DNA from: Citrobacter enshiensis
GTDB taxonomy: Bacteria; Pseudomonadota; Gammaproteobacteria; Enterobacterales; Enterobacteriaceae
Length of the DNA: 64,000 bases
NCBI RefSeq assembly: GCF_029338175.1
Contig: NZ_CP119862.1
Coordinates: forward strand, 2,232,001 to 2,296,000
Direction of reading: 5' to 3'
Part shown: positions 1-8,043 of the stretch, piece by piece
Layout of the letters: each line of letters opens with the position of its first letter
Numbering within the stretch: the first letter of the stretch is position 1
Notes under the pieces: generated by a model
Told to the model about the DNA's origin: nothing
The model's input: only the letters and a program-made list of their open reading frames with translations
The model's database searches: none
Translations under genes and position numbers: made by a program

Positions 1-326
1 AGCGCGGTCAGTTTGCCTCATATGATGTTGTTCACGATGTGCGACAGTCACTGTTTAAGGCGCTCCTGGGCTGGAATCCTGAAGAACGAGGAAACCCGAT
101 CACCTATGCAGGTGGTACGTTGCTTGATGTGAACCGGCATGAACTGAGCTACCAGTTCGACTTCACTGTTCTGGCAGAACTTTCAGAAGACGACTCCCGT
201 CAGCAGGACGATCTCAACGGCCTGGATGAGCTCCGCACACTGGCGATTGACGTCGATTTTATCGATCCCGGCGAAGGTCCCGACGGTAATACTGAGCTCC
301 ACACTGAAATAACACTCCCTTCCTGA
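1..326 (+). CDS. Mu Gp37-like phage tail protein, 5' end outside window
   Basis: The reading frame is open from the first bases of the window and stops at 324-326, so the true start lies upstream. A GTG at 39 is internal, because the residues before it (RGQFASYDVVHDV) read as normal protein. The sequence resembles the Mu Gp37-like tail proteins that precede the DUF2635 and sheath genes in Mu/SfV-type contractile tails. This assignment rests on position and general similarity. The protein is acidic towards its C-terminus. It is the first visible gene of a rightward tail operon. Confidence 0.6.
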   Translation, partial: RGQFASYDVVHDVRQSLFKALLGWNPEERGNPITYAGGTLLDVNRHELSYQFDFTVLAELSEDDSRQQDDLNGLDELRTLAIDVDFIDPGEGPDGNTELHTEITLPS

Positions 327-334
327 GAGGTCCC

Positions 335-499
335 ATGTTTGTAAAACCCGTAAAAGGGCGGTCAGTTCCTGACCCGGCCCGGGGTGACCTTTTGCCCTCA
401 GAGGGGCGAAACGTTGAAGAAGATAACTACTGGCTGCGACGTGAAGCGGCCGGTGATATCCGGCGCGTTAACAAAAAGGTGAAAACCAATGACGATTAG
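335..499 (+). CDS. DUF2635 family small phage protein
   Basis: This 54-residue protein starts MFVKPVKGRSVPDP and ends VKTNDD. The N-terminal 'VKPxxGxxVPDP' pattern followed by a 'YWLRRExxGDI' stretch is typical of DUF2635 proteins. These sit directly before the tail sheath gene in Mu-like phages; their function is unknown to me. It begins 8 bases after the Gp37-like stop with a GAGAGG ribosome site. Its last 11 bases overlap the sheath gene start at 489, which suggests coupled translation. Confidence 0.8.
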   Translation: MFVKPVKGRSVPDPARGDLLPSEGRNVEEDNYWLRREAAGDIRRVNKKVKTNDD

Positions 500-1985
500 T
501 ATGAATACCATTCCCGCGAACACGCTGGTTCCGCTGTTCTATGCGGAAATGGATAACTCAGCGGCGAATACCAGCCAGGACAGCGCGCCCTCGCTTCTGA
601 TTGGGCACGCCAACAATGATGCAACCATTGCGACGAACAGCCTGGTGCTGATGCCATCGGCAGATTATGCCCGCCAGATTTGCAGTCCTGGCAGCCAGCT
701 GGCGCGCATGGTTGCTGCTTATCGTAAAACCGATCCGTTTGGTGAGCTGTATGTCATCGCGATACCCGAATCCGCCGGGGCAGCCGCAACGGTGGTTCTG
801 ACGGTGACCGGCGAGGCGACCGAAACCGGTACGGTGAATCTCTATATCGGGCGCACCCGCATCCAGGCTGTCGTCATCAATGGAGATGATGTGGCCACGG
901 TGGCCAGCAGCATTAAAGATGCCATTAATGCCGATCTGACTCTGCCGTTGACGGCGACCGCTGCGGCGGGTGTGGTTACGCTGACTGCGCGACACAAGGG
1001 GCTATGTGGCAATGAAATCCCCGTCACCCTGAATTATTACGGTTTTGGTGGGGGAGAGGTTTTACCTGCCGGTGTTCAGATTGCGATTGCAGCCGGTACA
1101 GCCGGCAGTGGTGCGCCTGTGCTGACTGGCGCGGTCGCCGCGATGGCGGATGAACCGTTTGATTATATCGGACTGCCGTTCAGCGACACCGCGTCCATTA
1201 ACACGCTGGTGACCGAAATGAACGATACCAGCGGTCGCTGGAGCTATGCGCGTCAGCTCTACGGTCACGTTTATTCGGCGAAGATCGGTACGTTGTCAGA
1301 GCTTGTCACCGCAGGTGATCAACTGAATCAGCAACACATCACCCTCGCGGGTTACGAGAAGGATACGCAGACCCCGGCAGACGAACTGGCGGCAAGCCGG
1401 ACGGCGCGGGCGGCGGTGTTTATCCGTAACGATCCGGCGCGCCCGACCCAGACGGGTGAACTGGTGGACATGCTGCCTGCACCCAAAGGGAAGCGTTTTA
1501 CGATGACCGAGCAGCAGACGCTGCTGTCTCACGGCGTGGCGACGGCTTACGTGGAAAGCGGCATCCTGCGCATTCAGCGCGATGTCACCACCTATAAGAA
1601 AAATGCGTATGGCGTGGCGGATAACAGCTATCTCGACAGTGAAACGCTGCATACCAGCGCCTACGTGCTGCGGCGTCTTAAATCGGTGATCACCAGCAAA
1701 TACGGGCGCCATAAACTGGCGAACGACGGCACCCGCTTTGGGCCCGGTCAGGCCATCGTGACCCCGGCGGTGATCAAAGGGGAATTGCTGACAACGTACC
1801 GTCAGCTGGAGCGGGCGGGCATCGTGGAGAACTACGAGTTGTTCAAAACGCACCTGATTGTTGAACGTGATGCCAGTGACCCGAACCGTCTGAACACGCT
1901 CTTCCCGCCAGATTATGTCAACCAGTTGCGTGTCTTCGCGGTGGTTAATCAGTTCCGTCTTCAGTACCAGGAGGAGGTCGCATAA
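489..1985 (+). CDS. Phage contractile tail sheath protein (Mu gpL-like)
   Basis: This 498-residue protein forms the contractile sheath around the tail tube. It resembles Mu/SfV gpL sheath proteins: a short N-terminal region with 'NTLVPLFYAEMDNS', a central Ig-like insertion, and a C-terminal part with 'YGRHKLANDGTRFG' and an 'RDASDPNRLN' motif typical of sheath C-termini. An AAGGTG ribosome site stands before the ATG at 489; a second ATG at 501 is possible. The stop overlaps the tube gene start by one base. Large minus-strand open frames inside it are composition shadows. Confidence 0.93.
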   Translation: MTISMNTIPANTLVPLFYAEMDNSAANTSQDSAPSLLIGHANNDATIATNSLVLMPSADYARQICSPGSQLARMVAAYRKTDPFGELYVIAIPESAGAAATVVLTVTGEATETGTVNLYIGRTRIQAVVINGDDVATVASSIKDAINADLTLPLTATAAAGVVTLTARHKGLCGNEIPVTLNYYGFGGGEVLPAGVQIAIAAGTAGSGAPVLTGAVAAMADEPFDYIGLPFSDTASINTLVTEMNDTSGRWSYARQLYGHVYSAKIGTLSELVTAGDQLNQQHITLAGYEKDTQTPADELAASRTARAAVFIRNDPARPTQTGELVDMLPAPKGKRFTMTEQQTLLSHGVATAYVESGILRIQRDVTTYKKNAYGVADNSYLDSETLHTSAYVLRRLKSVITSKYGRHKLANDGTRFGPGQAIVTPAVIKGELLTTYRQLERAGIVENYELFKTHLIVERDASDPNRLNTLFPPDYVNQLRVFAVVNQFRLQYQEEVA

Positions 1986-2341
1986 TGGCGCGTATTGGGG
2001 GTACCTGTTATTTCAAGATTGATGGCCAGCAGCTCTCGCTGACCGGTGGCATTGAAGTGCCAATGAACACGAGGGTAAATGATGATCTTATTGGCCTGGA
2101 TGGCTCGGTGGATCGTAAAGAAACGCACCGTGCTCCCTACGTCAAAGGCACGTTCAAGGTACCGAAAAATTTTCCGGTCAACAAAATCACCAGTTCCGAT
2201 GAAATGACCATCACCGCCGAGCTGGCGAATGGTCAGGTCTATGTGCTGTCGTCTGCCTGGCTGCATGGTGAAGCAAACCATAATGCGGAAGAAGGGACAG
2301 CAGAGCTTGAATTCCACGGTGAAGAGGGGGATTACCAGTAA
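1985..2341 (+). CDS. Phage tail tube protein (Mu gpM-like)
   Basis: This 118-residue protein matches the size and position of Mu gpM-type tail tube proteins, which polymerise into the inner tube that the sheath surrounds. 'GGTCYFKIDGQQLSLTGG' at the N-terminus and 'TAELEFHGEEG' at the C-terminus are typical of the family. Start and stop overlap both neighbours by single bases (TAATG at 1983-1987 and again at 2339-2343), so sheath, tube and chaperone are translationally coupled. Confidence 0.92.
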   Translation: MARIGGTCYFKIDGQQLSLTGGIEVPMNTRVNDDLIGLDGSVDRKETHRAPYVKGTFKVPKNFPVNKITSSDEMTITAELANGQVYVLSSAWLHGEANHNAEEGTAELEFHGEEGDYQ

Positions 2342-2610
2342 TGAAAGAGCTTGAGTTAAAGAAACCGATTATCGCGCACGGCGAAACACTGTCGGTACTG
2401 GAGTTTGAAGAGCCCACAGGAAAGGACGTCCGGGAACTGGGGTATCCGTATCAGATGAACCAGGATGAGTCCGTGAAGTTGCTGGCCCACGTCGTATCGA
2501 AATACATCGTGCGACTGGCTAAAGTGCCGCAAAGCTCTGTGGATCAGATGTCTCCCTCCGATCTGAATGCAGCCGCCTGGCTGGTGGCCGGTTTTTTCCT
2601 CCAGGCCTGA
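2341..2610 (+). CDS. Tail assembly chaperone, short (unshifted) product (Mu gp41-like)
   Basis: This 89-residue product resembles Mu gp41/phage tail assembly (E-type) proteins: 'LEFEEPTGKDVRELGYPY' then 'LAHVVSKYIVRLAKVP', and 'MSPSDLNAAAWLVAGFF'. Such proteins help assemble tube subunits around the tape measure and are absent from the virion. Near its end the slippery run T TTT TTC occurs at 2592-2598. A shift to the -1 frame there yields a longer product, annotated separately. This arrangement is the counterpart of lambda G/G-T. Confidence 0.88.
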   Translation: MKELELKKPIIAHGETLSVLEFEEPTGKDVRELGYPYQMNQDESVKLLAHVVSKYIVRLAKVPQSSVDQMSPSDLNAAAWLVAGFFLQA

Positions 2611-2759
2611 CGGCGGAATTCCTCACTGATCGTTATTTTGACTGCGCCAGTTACTGGCGCATCAACCCCTTCGAGTTACTGAATATGCCGATCAGTGATA
2701 TCCCTCTGCTGGTCAGTCAGGCGAACCGAATAGAGCAGGAGAAACGCACTCATGGCTGA
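2341..2759 (+). CDS. Tail assembly chaperone, -1 frameshifted fusion (gp41/gp42 type)
   Basis: Slippage by -1 at TTTTTTC (2592-2598, last zero-frame codon TTC 2596-2598) continues with PPGLTAEFLTDRYFDCASYW and stays open to TGA at 2757-2759. The fusion would be 139 residues (86 from zero frame, 53 from -1). The -1 frame has no plausible start of its own at the junction, reads as ordinary protein, and overlaps the tape measure ATG at 2752 by 8 bases. Position before the tape measure, two frames and a canonical X XXY YYZ heptamer match the conserved tail-chaperone frameshift of dsDNA tailed phages. Frameshift efficiency cannot be read from the sequence. Confidence 0.85.
2592..2598 (+). promoter_or_regulatory. 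Programmed -1 ribosomal frameshift slippery site
   Basis: T TTT TTC in the zero frame is a perfect slippery heptamer: both Phe tRNAs can re-pair after slipping back one base. It lies 12 bases before the zero-frame stop (TGA 2608-2610), and the -1 frame stays open for another 53 codons. Confidence 0.85.
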
Positions 2760-4656
2760 ATTTGAGCTGAAGGCGCTCATTACCGGCGTTGATAAGCTGT
2801 CGCCCACGCTCACGAAGATGCAGAAAAATATCCGTGGGTTTAAGCGCCAGGCGGAAGATGCGTCGAAAGGTGGGCTTGCACTGGCGGGAGGGCTAGCCGC
2901 CGGGTTGACGCTGTCGATGAAGAGTTATGCGGATCAGGAAAATGCCGCGATGGGGCTGAAAGTCGCCATGATGGAGGCGAACGGCGAGGTCGGAAAAAGC
3001 TTTGAGGGTATTAATAAACTGGCTGTCGGGTTGGGTAATCAGTTACCCGGAACCACGGCTGATTTTCAGAACATGATGCAGATGCTGGTCCGTCAGGGGA
3101 TCCCGGCAGAAAACATCCTGGGGGGTGTCGGGAAAGCCACGGCGTATCTGGCTGTACAGCTGAAAAAGACCCCGGAGGCAGCGGCTGAGTTTGCGGCGAA
3201 AATGCAGGATGCGACGGGGACCGCCTCCGATGACATGATGGGACTCTTCGATACGATCCAGAAGGCGTTTTACCTGGGCGTTGACGATACCAATATGCTG
3301 TCGTTTTTTACGAAGACCAGCTCTGTTCTGAAGATGGTCAACAAGGATGGTCTGGAGGCAGCACGCGGTCTGGCCCCGATCAGCGTCATGATGGATCAGA
3401 TGGGCATGCAGGGGGAATCTGCAGGTAACGCCCTGCGTAAAGTCATCCAGTCCGGACTGAATGTCAAAAAGGTCGGTGCGGTTAACAAGGTGCTGGCTCG
3501 CCAAAATCTGGATATCAGCCTCGACTTTACTGACGGCAAAGGCAGCTTTGGTGGCCTGGACAACATGTTCAGGCAACTGTCCCGGCTGCGAAAACTCACC
3601 GATGTGAAGCGTACCGGGGTGCTGAAGGAGCTTTTTGGCGATGATGCTGAAACACTGCAGGTCGTGAATGCACTGATCGACAAAGGCAAGGATGGTTACG
3701 ATCAGGTGCAGCAGAAAATGAACAGGCAGGCCAGCCTGAACAAGCGTGTGGAGGCTCAACTGGGCACGCTTGCCAACCTGTGGGAAGCGATGACCGGTAC
3801 GGCGACCAATGGTTTGGCGGCTATTGGCGGGGCGTTCTCCGATGACACAAAACAAATCACCACCTGGCTGGGCGATCTCGGTGAGCGATTCACAAAGTTT
3901 GCTGATGAAAATCCCAGAGTGATCCGCGGTGTCTTTGGCCTTGCAGCAGGACTGACGGTGCTGAAGCTGGGATTTATGGGGGTGGGTGGCGCCATCAGTA
4001 TGGTCAGCCGGATTATGGCGATGACACCCATCGGCATGATAGCAACAGGTATTGCGCTGGTGGCGGGCCTGATCATTTCAAACTGGGACGTTGTGGGACC
4101 GTACTTCAAAGCATTATGGGACTTTGTTCAGCCGATATTTTCTGACTGGATGCGCTGGGCAAAAATGGTTTTTGACTGGTCCCCTCTGGGGATTGTCATC
4201 AATAACTGGGGACCCATAGTCCAGTGGTTTCAGGAACTGTGGGTCATGTTGCAGCCGATATTTGCTGACTGCATGAGCTGGACGAAGATGGCATTCGACT
4301 GGTCTCCTCTGGGCATGGTTATTAACAACTGGGGGCCGATCGTTCAGTGGTTTCAGGATATGTGGGCGAAGGTAAAGCCGATCATTGAATGGTTCTCTGA
4401 GGGGGCCAGCGATACGGTGACCGCTGCTAATGCGGCTCAGTGGGGGGCGGGGGGTTACGGTGCATACGGTACCGGTGTTCCCGCTCAGGGATATAACCCG
4501 TATCAGATTGCCCCGGCCGCGCCAAAAAAAGCGGAGGGCGAAATTACGGTCTCCTTCAAAGATGCTCCACCCGGGATGCGGGTAACAGATACCCGCTCCA
4601 GTGGCATCGATGTAAATCACGATGTTGGCTACACCCGCCTTGGTATGGGTGGCTGA
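2752..4656 (+). CDS. Phage tail tape measure protein (TP901 family)
   Basis: This 634-residue protein sets tail length and is threaded through the tube. Its N-terminal part, with 'QKNIRGFKRQAEDASKGGLALAGGLAAGLTLS', and the 'GNALRKVIQSG' segment are typical of TP901-type tape measure proteins. Two hydrophobic stretches lie at about residues 395-445 ('GVFGLAAGLTVLKLGFMGVGG' is split here by a glycine-rich run, then 'MIATGIALVAGLIIS'). Residues 460-541 contain two near-identical 41-residue units. The gene follows the chaperone pair as in all such tails and ends just before a hairpin terminator. It is short for a tape measure, implying a short tail. Confidence 0.93.
   Translation: MAEFELKALITGVDKLSPTLTKMQKNIRGFKRQAEDASKGGLALAGGLAAGLTLSMKSYADQENAAMGLKVAMMEANGEVGKSFEGINKLAVGLGNQLPGTTADFQNMMQMLVRQGIPAENILGGVGKATAYLAVQLKKTPEAAAEFAAKMQDATGTASDDMMGLFDTIQKAFYLGVDDTNMLSFFTKTSSVLKMVNKDGLEAARGLAPISVMMDQMGMQGESAGNALRKVIQSGLNVKKVGAVNKVLARQNLDISLDFTDGKGSFGGLDNMFRQLSRLRKLTDVKRTGVLKELFGDDAETLQVVNALIDKGKDGYDQVQQKMNRQASLNKRVEAQLGTLANLWEAMTGTATNGLAAIGGAFSDDTKQITTWLGDLGERFTKFADENPRVIRGVFGLAAGLTVLKLGFMGVGGAISMVSRIMAMTPIGMIATGIALVAGLIISNWDVVGPYFKALWDFVQPIFSDWMRWAKMVFDWSPLGIVINNWGPIVQWFQELWVMLQPIFADCMSWTKMAFDWSPLGMVINNWGPIVQWFQDMWAKVKPIIEWFSEGASDTVTAANAAQWGAGGYGAYGTGVPAQGYNPYQIAPAAPKKAEGEITVSFKDAPPGMRVTDTRSSGIDVNHDVGYTRLGMGG
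4129..4374 (+). repeat. Tandem 123-bp repeat inside the tape measure gene
   Basis: Unit 1 (4129-4251) and unit 2 (4252-4374) encode two 41-residue blocks that both begin QPIF and share 'WSPLG.VINNWGPIVQWFQ'. A truncated third start (KPIIEWF) follows. The units have diverged at the DNA level, so the duplication is not recent. Confidence 0.85.
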
Positions 4657-4657
4657 T

Positions 4658-4680
4658 AACCCGCTCCGGCGGGTTTTTTT
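4658..4680 (+). terminator. Hairpin terminator between tape measure and gpN-like genes
   Basis: AACCCGC / TCCG loop / GCGGGTT followed directly by five further T residues. The 7-bp GC-rich stem with a T-run is a standard intrinsic terminator shape. It lies inside the tail operon, 15 bases before the next gene's start, so it probably attenuates rather than ends transcription. Confidence 0.75.
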
Positions 4681-4695
4681 ATGTCCGGAGTTTAT

Positions 4696-5994
4696 ATGGC
4701 GTGGAAAGACAGGCTACAGGATGCGTCGTTCCGTGGCGTTCCGTTCAAAGTCGAGGAAGAGAGCAGTGGTGTCGGCCGCCGGGTGGAAACGCACGAATAC
4801 CCGAACCGTGACAAACCCTACACCGAAGATTTGGGCAAAGTTTCTTTTCGTCCCTCTCTCACTGCCTATGTTGTCGGGGAAGACTGTTTTGACCAGCGCG
4901 ACAGACTGATTGAGGCACTGAACAAGTCTGGCCCGGGAACCCTGGTTCATCCGGTCTACGGGGAAATGAGTGTTTGCGTGGACGGTGAGGTTCGCGTCAG
5001 CACATCCAGAAGCGAAGGACGAGTCGTTCGTTTCGATCTTAAATTTGTTGAGGCCGGTGAGCTGTCTTATCCCACGGCTGGTGCCGCAACCGCTCAGAAC
5101 CTGACGTCTTCCTGTTCGGCGCTTGATGACTGCATCAGCAGCAGTTTCAGTGATTTCAGCATTGATGGTGTGGCGGACTTTGTCCAGAACGATGTCATCG
5201 GCAACGCCACAACGATGTTGGGGTATGTCTCCGGTGCCATGAAAGTGGTGGATTCCGCCGTCTCTGATGCCGCCAGATTGCTGCAGGGTGACATTTCAGT
5301 GCTACTTCCGCCCCCCTCATCCGGGAAAACCTTTGTCGACGAATTGCAGAAAATGTGGCGGGCAGGCAACCGCCTGTATGGTAACTCCGGCGATCTCTTC
5401 ACGATGATTAAAACTTTTTCGGGGGTCAGTCTTGGGAGTGATTTGCAGCCCCGGGGCGTCTGGAAGACTGACAGCGTCACCACCAGGACCACCACACAGC
5501 AGAGCAACTATGTTGCCAGTGCTATTCGCACCACGGCCATCAGTGAAGCAGCACACACGGTAACGCGTCTGCCGGCACCCGCTCCTGTACCCACGGATAG
5601 CCAACCCGGTACCGGCTGGCCAGTGGTGACTCACCCTGCGCTGAATACCTCACCGGAAGAACCTGTTGCCACCGATCTGCCCGCCTGGGAGCAGCTTGTC
5701 GATATCCGCGACACACTGAATGTTGCCATCGATAAGGAGATGGCGCGCACCACCGATGACCGCTTATTTCTGGCGTTACGTCGGGTAAAAACCGATCTGA
5801 ACACGGACATGAAAACCCGCCTGGAGCAGGTACAAAAAACTGTACAGCGCGTCCCGGCTGAAGTTACCCCTGCACTGGTACTGGCAGCGTCCTGGTTTGA
5901 TAACGCCGCGAGGGAAAGCGACATCATCCGGCGTAATGTCATTTCACATCCCGGCTTCGTGCCGGTTGTTCCACTGAGGGTGCCGGTACGATGA
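4696..5994 (+). CDS. DNA circularization/tail protein (Mu gpN-like)
   Basis: This 432-residue protein has an N-terminal domain 'MAWKDRLQDASFRGVPFKVE...GRRVETHEYPNRDKPYTEDLG', the hallmark of the DNA_circ_N family (Mu gpN). In contractile phages this protein belongs to the baseplate/tail assembly set, despite the family name. I chose ATG 4696 because CCGGAG at 4685-4690 is well spaced before it; the in-frame ATG 4681 lies inside the terminator T-run and has no ribosome site. Its last bases overlap the gpP-like gene (ATGA at 5991). Confidence 0.88.
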   Translation: MAWKDRLQDASFRGVPFKVEEESSGVGRRVETHEYPNRDKPYTEDLGKVSFRPSLTAYVVGEDCFDQRDRLIEALNKSGPGTLVHPVYGEMSVCVDGEVRVSTSRSEGRVVRFDLKFVEAGELSYPTAGAATAQNLTSSCSALDDCISSSFSDFSIDGVADFVQNDVIGNATTMLGYVSGAMKVVDSAVSDAARLLQGDISVLLPPPSSGKTFVDELQKMWRAGNRLYGNSGDLFTMIKTFSGVSLGSDLQPRGVWKTDSVTTRTTTQQSNYVASAIRTTAISEAAHTVTRLPAPAPVPTDSQPGTGWPVVTHPALNTSPEEPVATDLPAWEQLVDIRDTLNVAIDKEMARTTDDRLFLALRRVKTDLNTDMKTRLEQVQKTVQRVPAEVTPALVLAASWFDNAARESDIIRRNVISHPGFVPVVPLRVPVR

Positions 5995-7070
5995 ATGATA
6001 ACGTGACATTACGAGTGAATGGTCGGGAATGGGGCGGCTGGACGTCGGTCAGGATCGGCGCAGGCATTGAGCGGCTGGCGCGCGATTTCAGCGTTGAAAT
6101 TACCCGTCAGTGGCCGGGGGATGACGGTACCGCCTCTCTCCAGCCACGTATTAAAAACGGCTCCCGGGTGGAAGTGCTCATCGGTGACGACCTTGTCATT
6201 ACCGGCTGGGTGGAAGCCACTCCCGTCAGGTACGATGCCCGCTCCGTCAGTACCGGCATTTCCGGGCGGAGCCTGACTGCTGATCTGATTGACTGTACGG
6301 CAGAGCCGACACAGTTCAATGGTCGATCTCTGGTACAGATAGCCCGGGTCCTGGCTCACCCCTTCGGTATTGAGGTAGTGAGTGCCGGGGCGCCCGCCAG
6401 CGTTATCCCCGATGTTCAGCCCGATCATGGTGAAACCGTCATCGAGGTCATCAACAAAATACTGGGTCAGCAGCAGGCGCTGGCGTATGACGATCCCCGG
6501 GGCAGGCTGGTGATTGGCGGTGTTGGCGAAACCCGTGCTCACACCGCGCTGGTTCTCGGGCAGAACATCCTTTCCTGCGATACCGAAAAAAGTATCCGCG
6601 AACGCTTCTCCGTCTATCAGGTCGCCGGACAGCGTGCCGGGAATGATGACGATTTCGGGTCTGCCACCACCACGGCGCTGCGGGCCAGGACGGAGGATGC
6701 GATGGTATCCCGCTACCGCCCGATGTCTGTGAGACAGACCGGACAGGCGACGGGGGCGAGTTGTATTGCGAGGGCGGAGTTTGAAGCCCGGCAGCGGGCC
6801 GCGAGAACCGATGAAACCACCTATGTGGTTCAGGGCTGGCGGCAGGGGAACGGCATGTTATGGCAGCCAAACCAGCGGGTCATCGTCTTCGACCCCGTCT
6901 GTGGTTTCGATAATGCGGAACTGCTGATCTCAGAAGTGACCTTTACCAAAGACCAGAGCGGCACACTGGCGGAAATCCGTGTGGCGCCGCCGGATGCCTA
7001 TCTGCCTGAACCGGATGATCCAAAAACCAGAAAAACGAAAACGCGTAAAACCCGGGAGGATCCTTTCTGA
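5991..7070 (+). CDS. Baseplate hub protein (Mu gpP-like)
   Basis: This 359-residue protein resembles Mu gpP/gp44, the hub that connects tube and spike (gp27/VgrG-like fold). 'LRVNGREWGGWTSVRIGAGIERLARDFSVEIT' at the N-terminus and the 'GDDLVITGWVEATPVRYDARS' segment are typical. The C-terminus is very basic (KTRKTKTRKTRED). Start overlaps the gpN-like stop and the stop overlaps the Gp45 start, giving tight coupling within the baseplate block. Confidence 0.87.
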   Translation: MNDNVTLRVNGREWGGWTSVRIGAGIERLARDFSVEITRQWPGDDGTASLQPRIKNGSRVEVLIGDDLVITGWVEATPVRYDARSVSTGISGRSLTADLIDCTAEPTQFNGRSLVQIARVLAHPFGIEVVSAGAPASVIPDVQPDHGETVIEVINKILGQQQALAYDDPRGRLVIGGVGETRAHTALVLGQNILSCDTEKSIRERFSVYQVAGQRAGNDDDFGSATTTALRARTEDAMVSRYRPMSVRQTGQATGASCIARAEFEARQRAARTDETTYVVQGWRQGNGMLWQPNQRVIVFDPVCGFDNAELLISEVTFTKDQSGTLAEIRVAPPDAYLPEPDDPKTRKTKTRKTREDPF

Positions 7071-7618
7071 TGAGTGCGTTACCCGGTTTGCATCGACAGT
7101 TCCTCAACCTGATAGGTCGGGCAGTCGTGAAAAGCATTAATGCTGCCGCGAAGTGCCAGACGGTGGATGTGTCACTGATCGCGGGCGAATCCAAAGGCGG
7201 CATAGAGCATCTCGAACCCTATGGATTTACCGCGCGGGCAACATCAGGCGCTGAGGCGATTGTGCTTTTTCCCGATGGCGATCGTTCTCACGGTGTCGCC
7301 ATTGTGGTAGCCGACCGCCGGTACCGGCTGAAAGGTCTGAAAGGCGGAGAGGCGGCACTGTATGACGACCTCGGACAGAAGGTTCACCTCACCCGAAATG
7401 GCATTGTCGTTGACGGTGCGGGAAAGACCATCAGATTCATCAACGCACCAAAGGCCCGTTTTGAAATGGATATTGAGGCGACAGGTCAGATTAAGGATCT
7501 CTGTGATTCTTCTGGCCAGACGATGGCCGCCATGCGTGTGGCCTATAACGGCCACCGACACCGGGAAAACGGGCAGGGCAGTAACACCAACACACCGGAT
7601 AAACCGATGGAGGCGTAA
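7070..7618 (+). CDS. Baseplate spike protein (Mu Gp45-like)
   Basis: This 182-residue protein matches Mu Gp45, the membrane-piercing spike at the tip of contractile tails. It has an N-terminal OB-type region and a repetitive beta region with 'GQKVHLTRNGIVVDG' and 'GKTIRFINAPKARFEMDIEATGQIKD'. The C-terminal 'NGHRHRENGQGS' carries the HxH pattern that binds a metal ion in spike tips. Its neighbours are gpP and Gp46, as in Mu. Confidence 0.9.
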   Translation: MSALPGLHRQFLNLIGRAVVKSINAAAKCQTVDVSLIAGESKGGIEHLEPYGFTARATSGAEAIVLFPDGDRSHGVAIVVADRRYRLKGLKGGEAALYDDLGQKVHLTRNGIVVDGAGKTIRFINAPKARFEMDIEATGQIKDLCDSSGQTMAAMRVAYNGHRHRENGQGSNTNTPDKPMEA

Positions 7619-8043
7619 TGGAACTGTGGCTGACAGTGAACGGGCAGCGGGTGAACGCGAATGCGCCGCTGGATCCCCTGACCCGATCGGTGGTGATTTC
7701 CCTTTTTACCTGGCGCCGCGCCGATCCGGATGACCAGGCTGATGTGCCGATGGGGTGGTGGGGGGACACCTGGCCTGCGGTACAGAATGATCGTATCGGT
7801 TCAAAACTCTGGCTTTACCAGCGCAGCAAGTTGACCAATCAGCTGGTGAATAACATCAGAACCTGTATTCGCGATGCGCTGCAGTGGATGCTGGATGACG
7901 GCGTGGTTTCCCGAATCGATCTGGACATCCGGCGTACAGGCATCAATGAACTGGCAAACAGCCTCACACTCTGGCGCCGTAGTGGGCCGGTCACCCTGAC
8001 TTTTGAAGATTTATGGAGCGTAATTACCCATGGCGGACAGTGA
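7618..8043 (+). CDS. Phage Gp46 family baseplate protein
   Basis: This 141-residue protein matches the Gp46 family: 'MGWWGDTWP...DRIGSKLWLYQRSK' then 'RDALQWMLDDGVVSRIDLDI' are family landmarks. Gp46 is a baseplate wedge-type component equivalent to gp25-class proteins. It begins on the last base of the gp45 stop (TAATG) and overlaps the gp47 start by 14 bases. Confidence 0.9.
   Translation: MELWLTVNGQRVNANAPLDPLTRSVVISLFTWRRADPDDQADVPMGWWGDTWPAVQNDRIGSKLWLYQRSKLTNQLVNNIRTCIRDALQWMLDDGVVSRIDLDIRRTGINELANSLTLWRRSGPVTLTFEDLWSVITHGGQ

Noticed and set aside
1296-1853. 185-codon minus-strand open frame inside the sheath gene
   Set aside because: Shadow of the sheath coding frame; residue make-up (His/Arg/Gln-rich) is typical of antisense translation.
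3043-3855. 270-codon minus-strand open frame inside the tape measure gene
   Set aside because: It lies entirely within a well-supported coding frame, has no recognisable domain and no ribosome site, and is explained by base composition.
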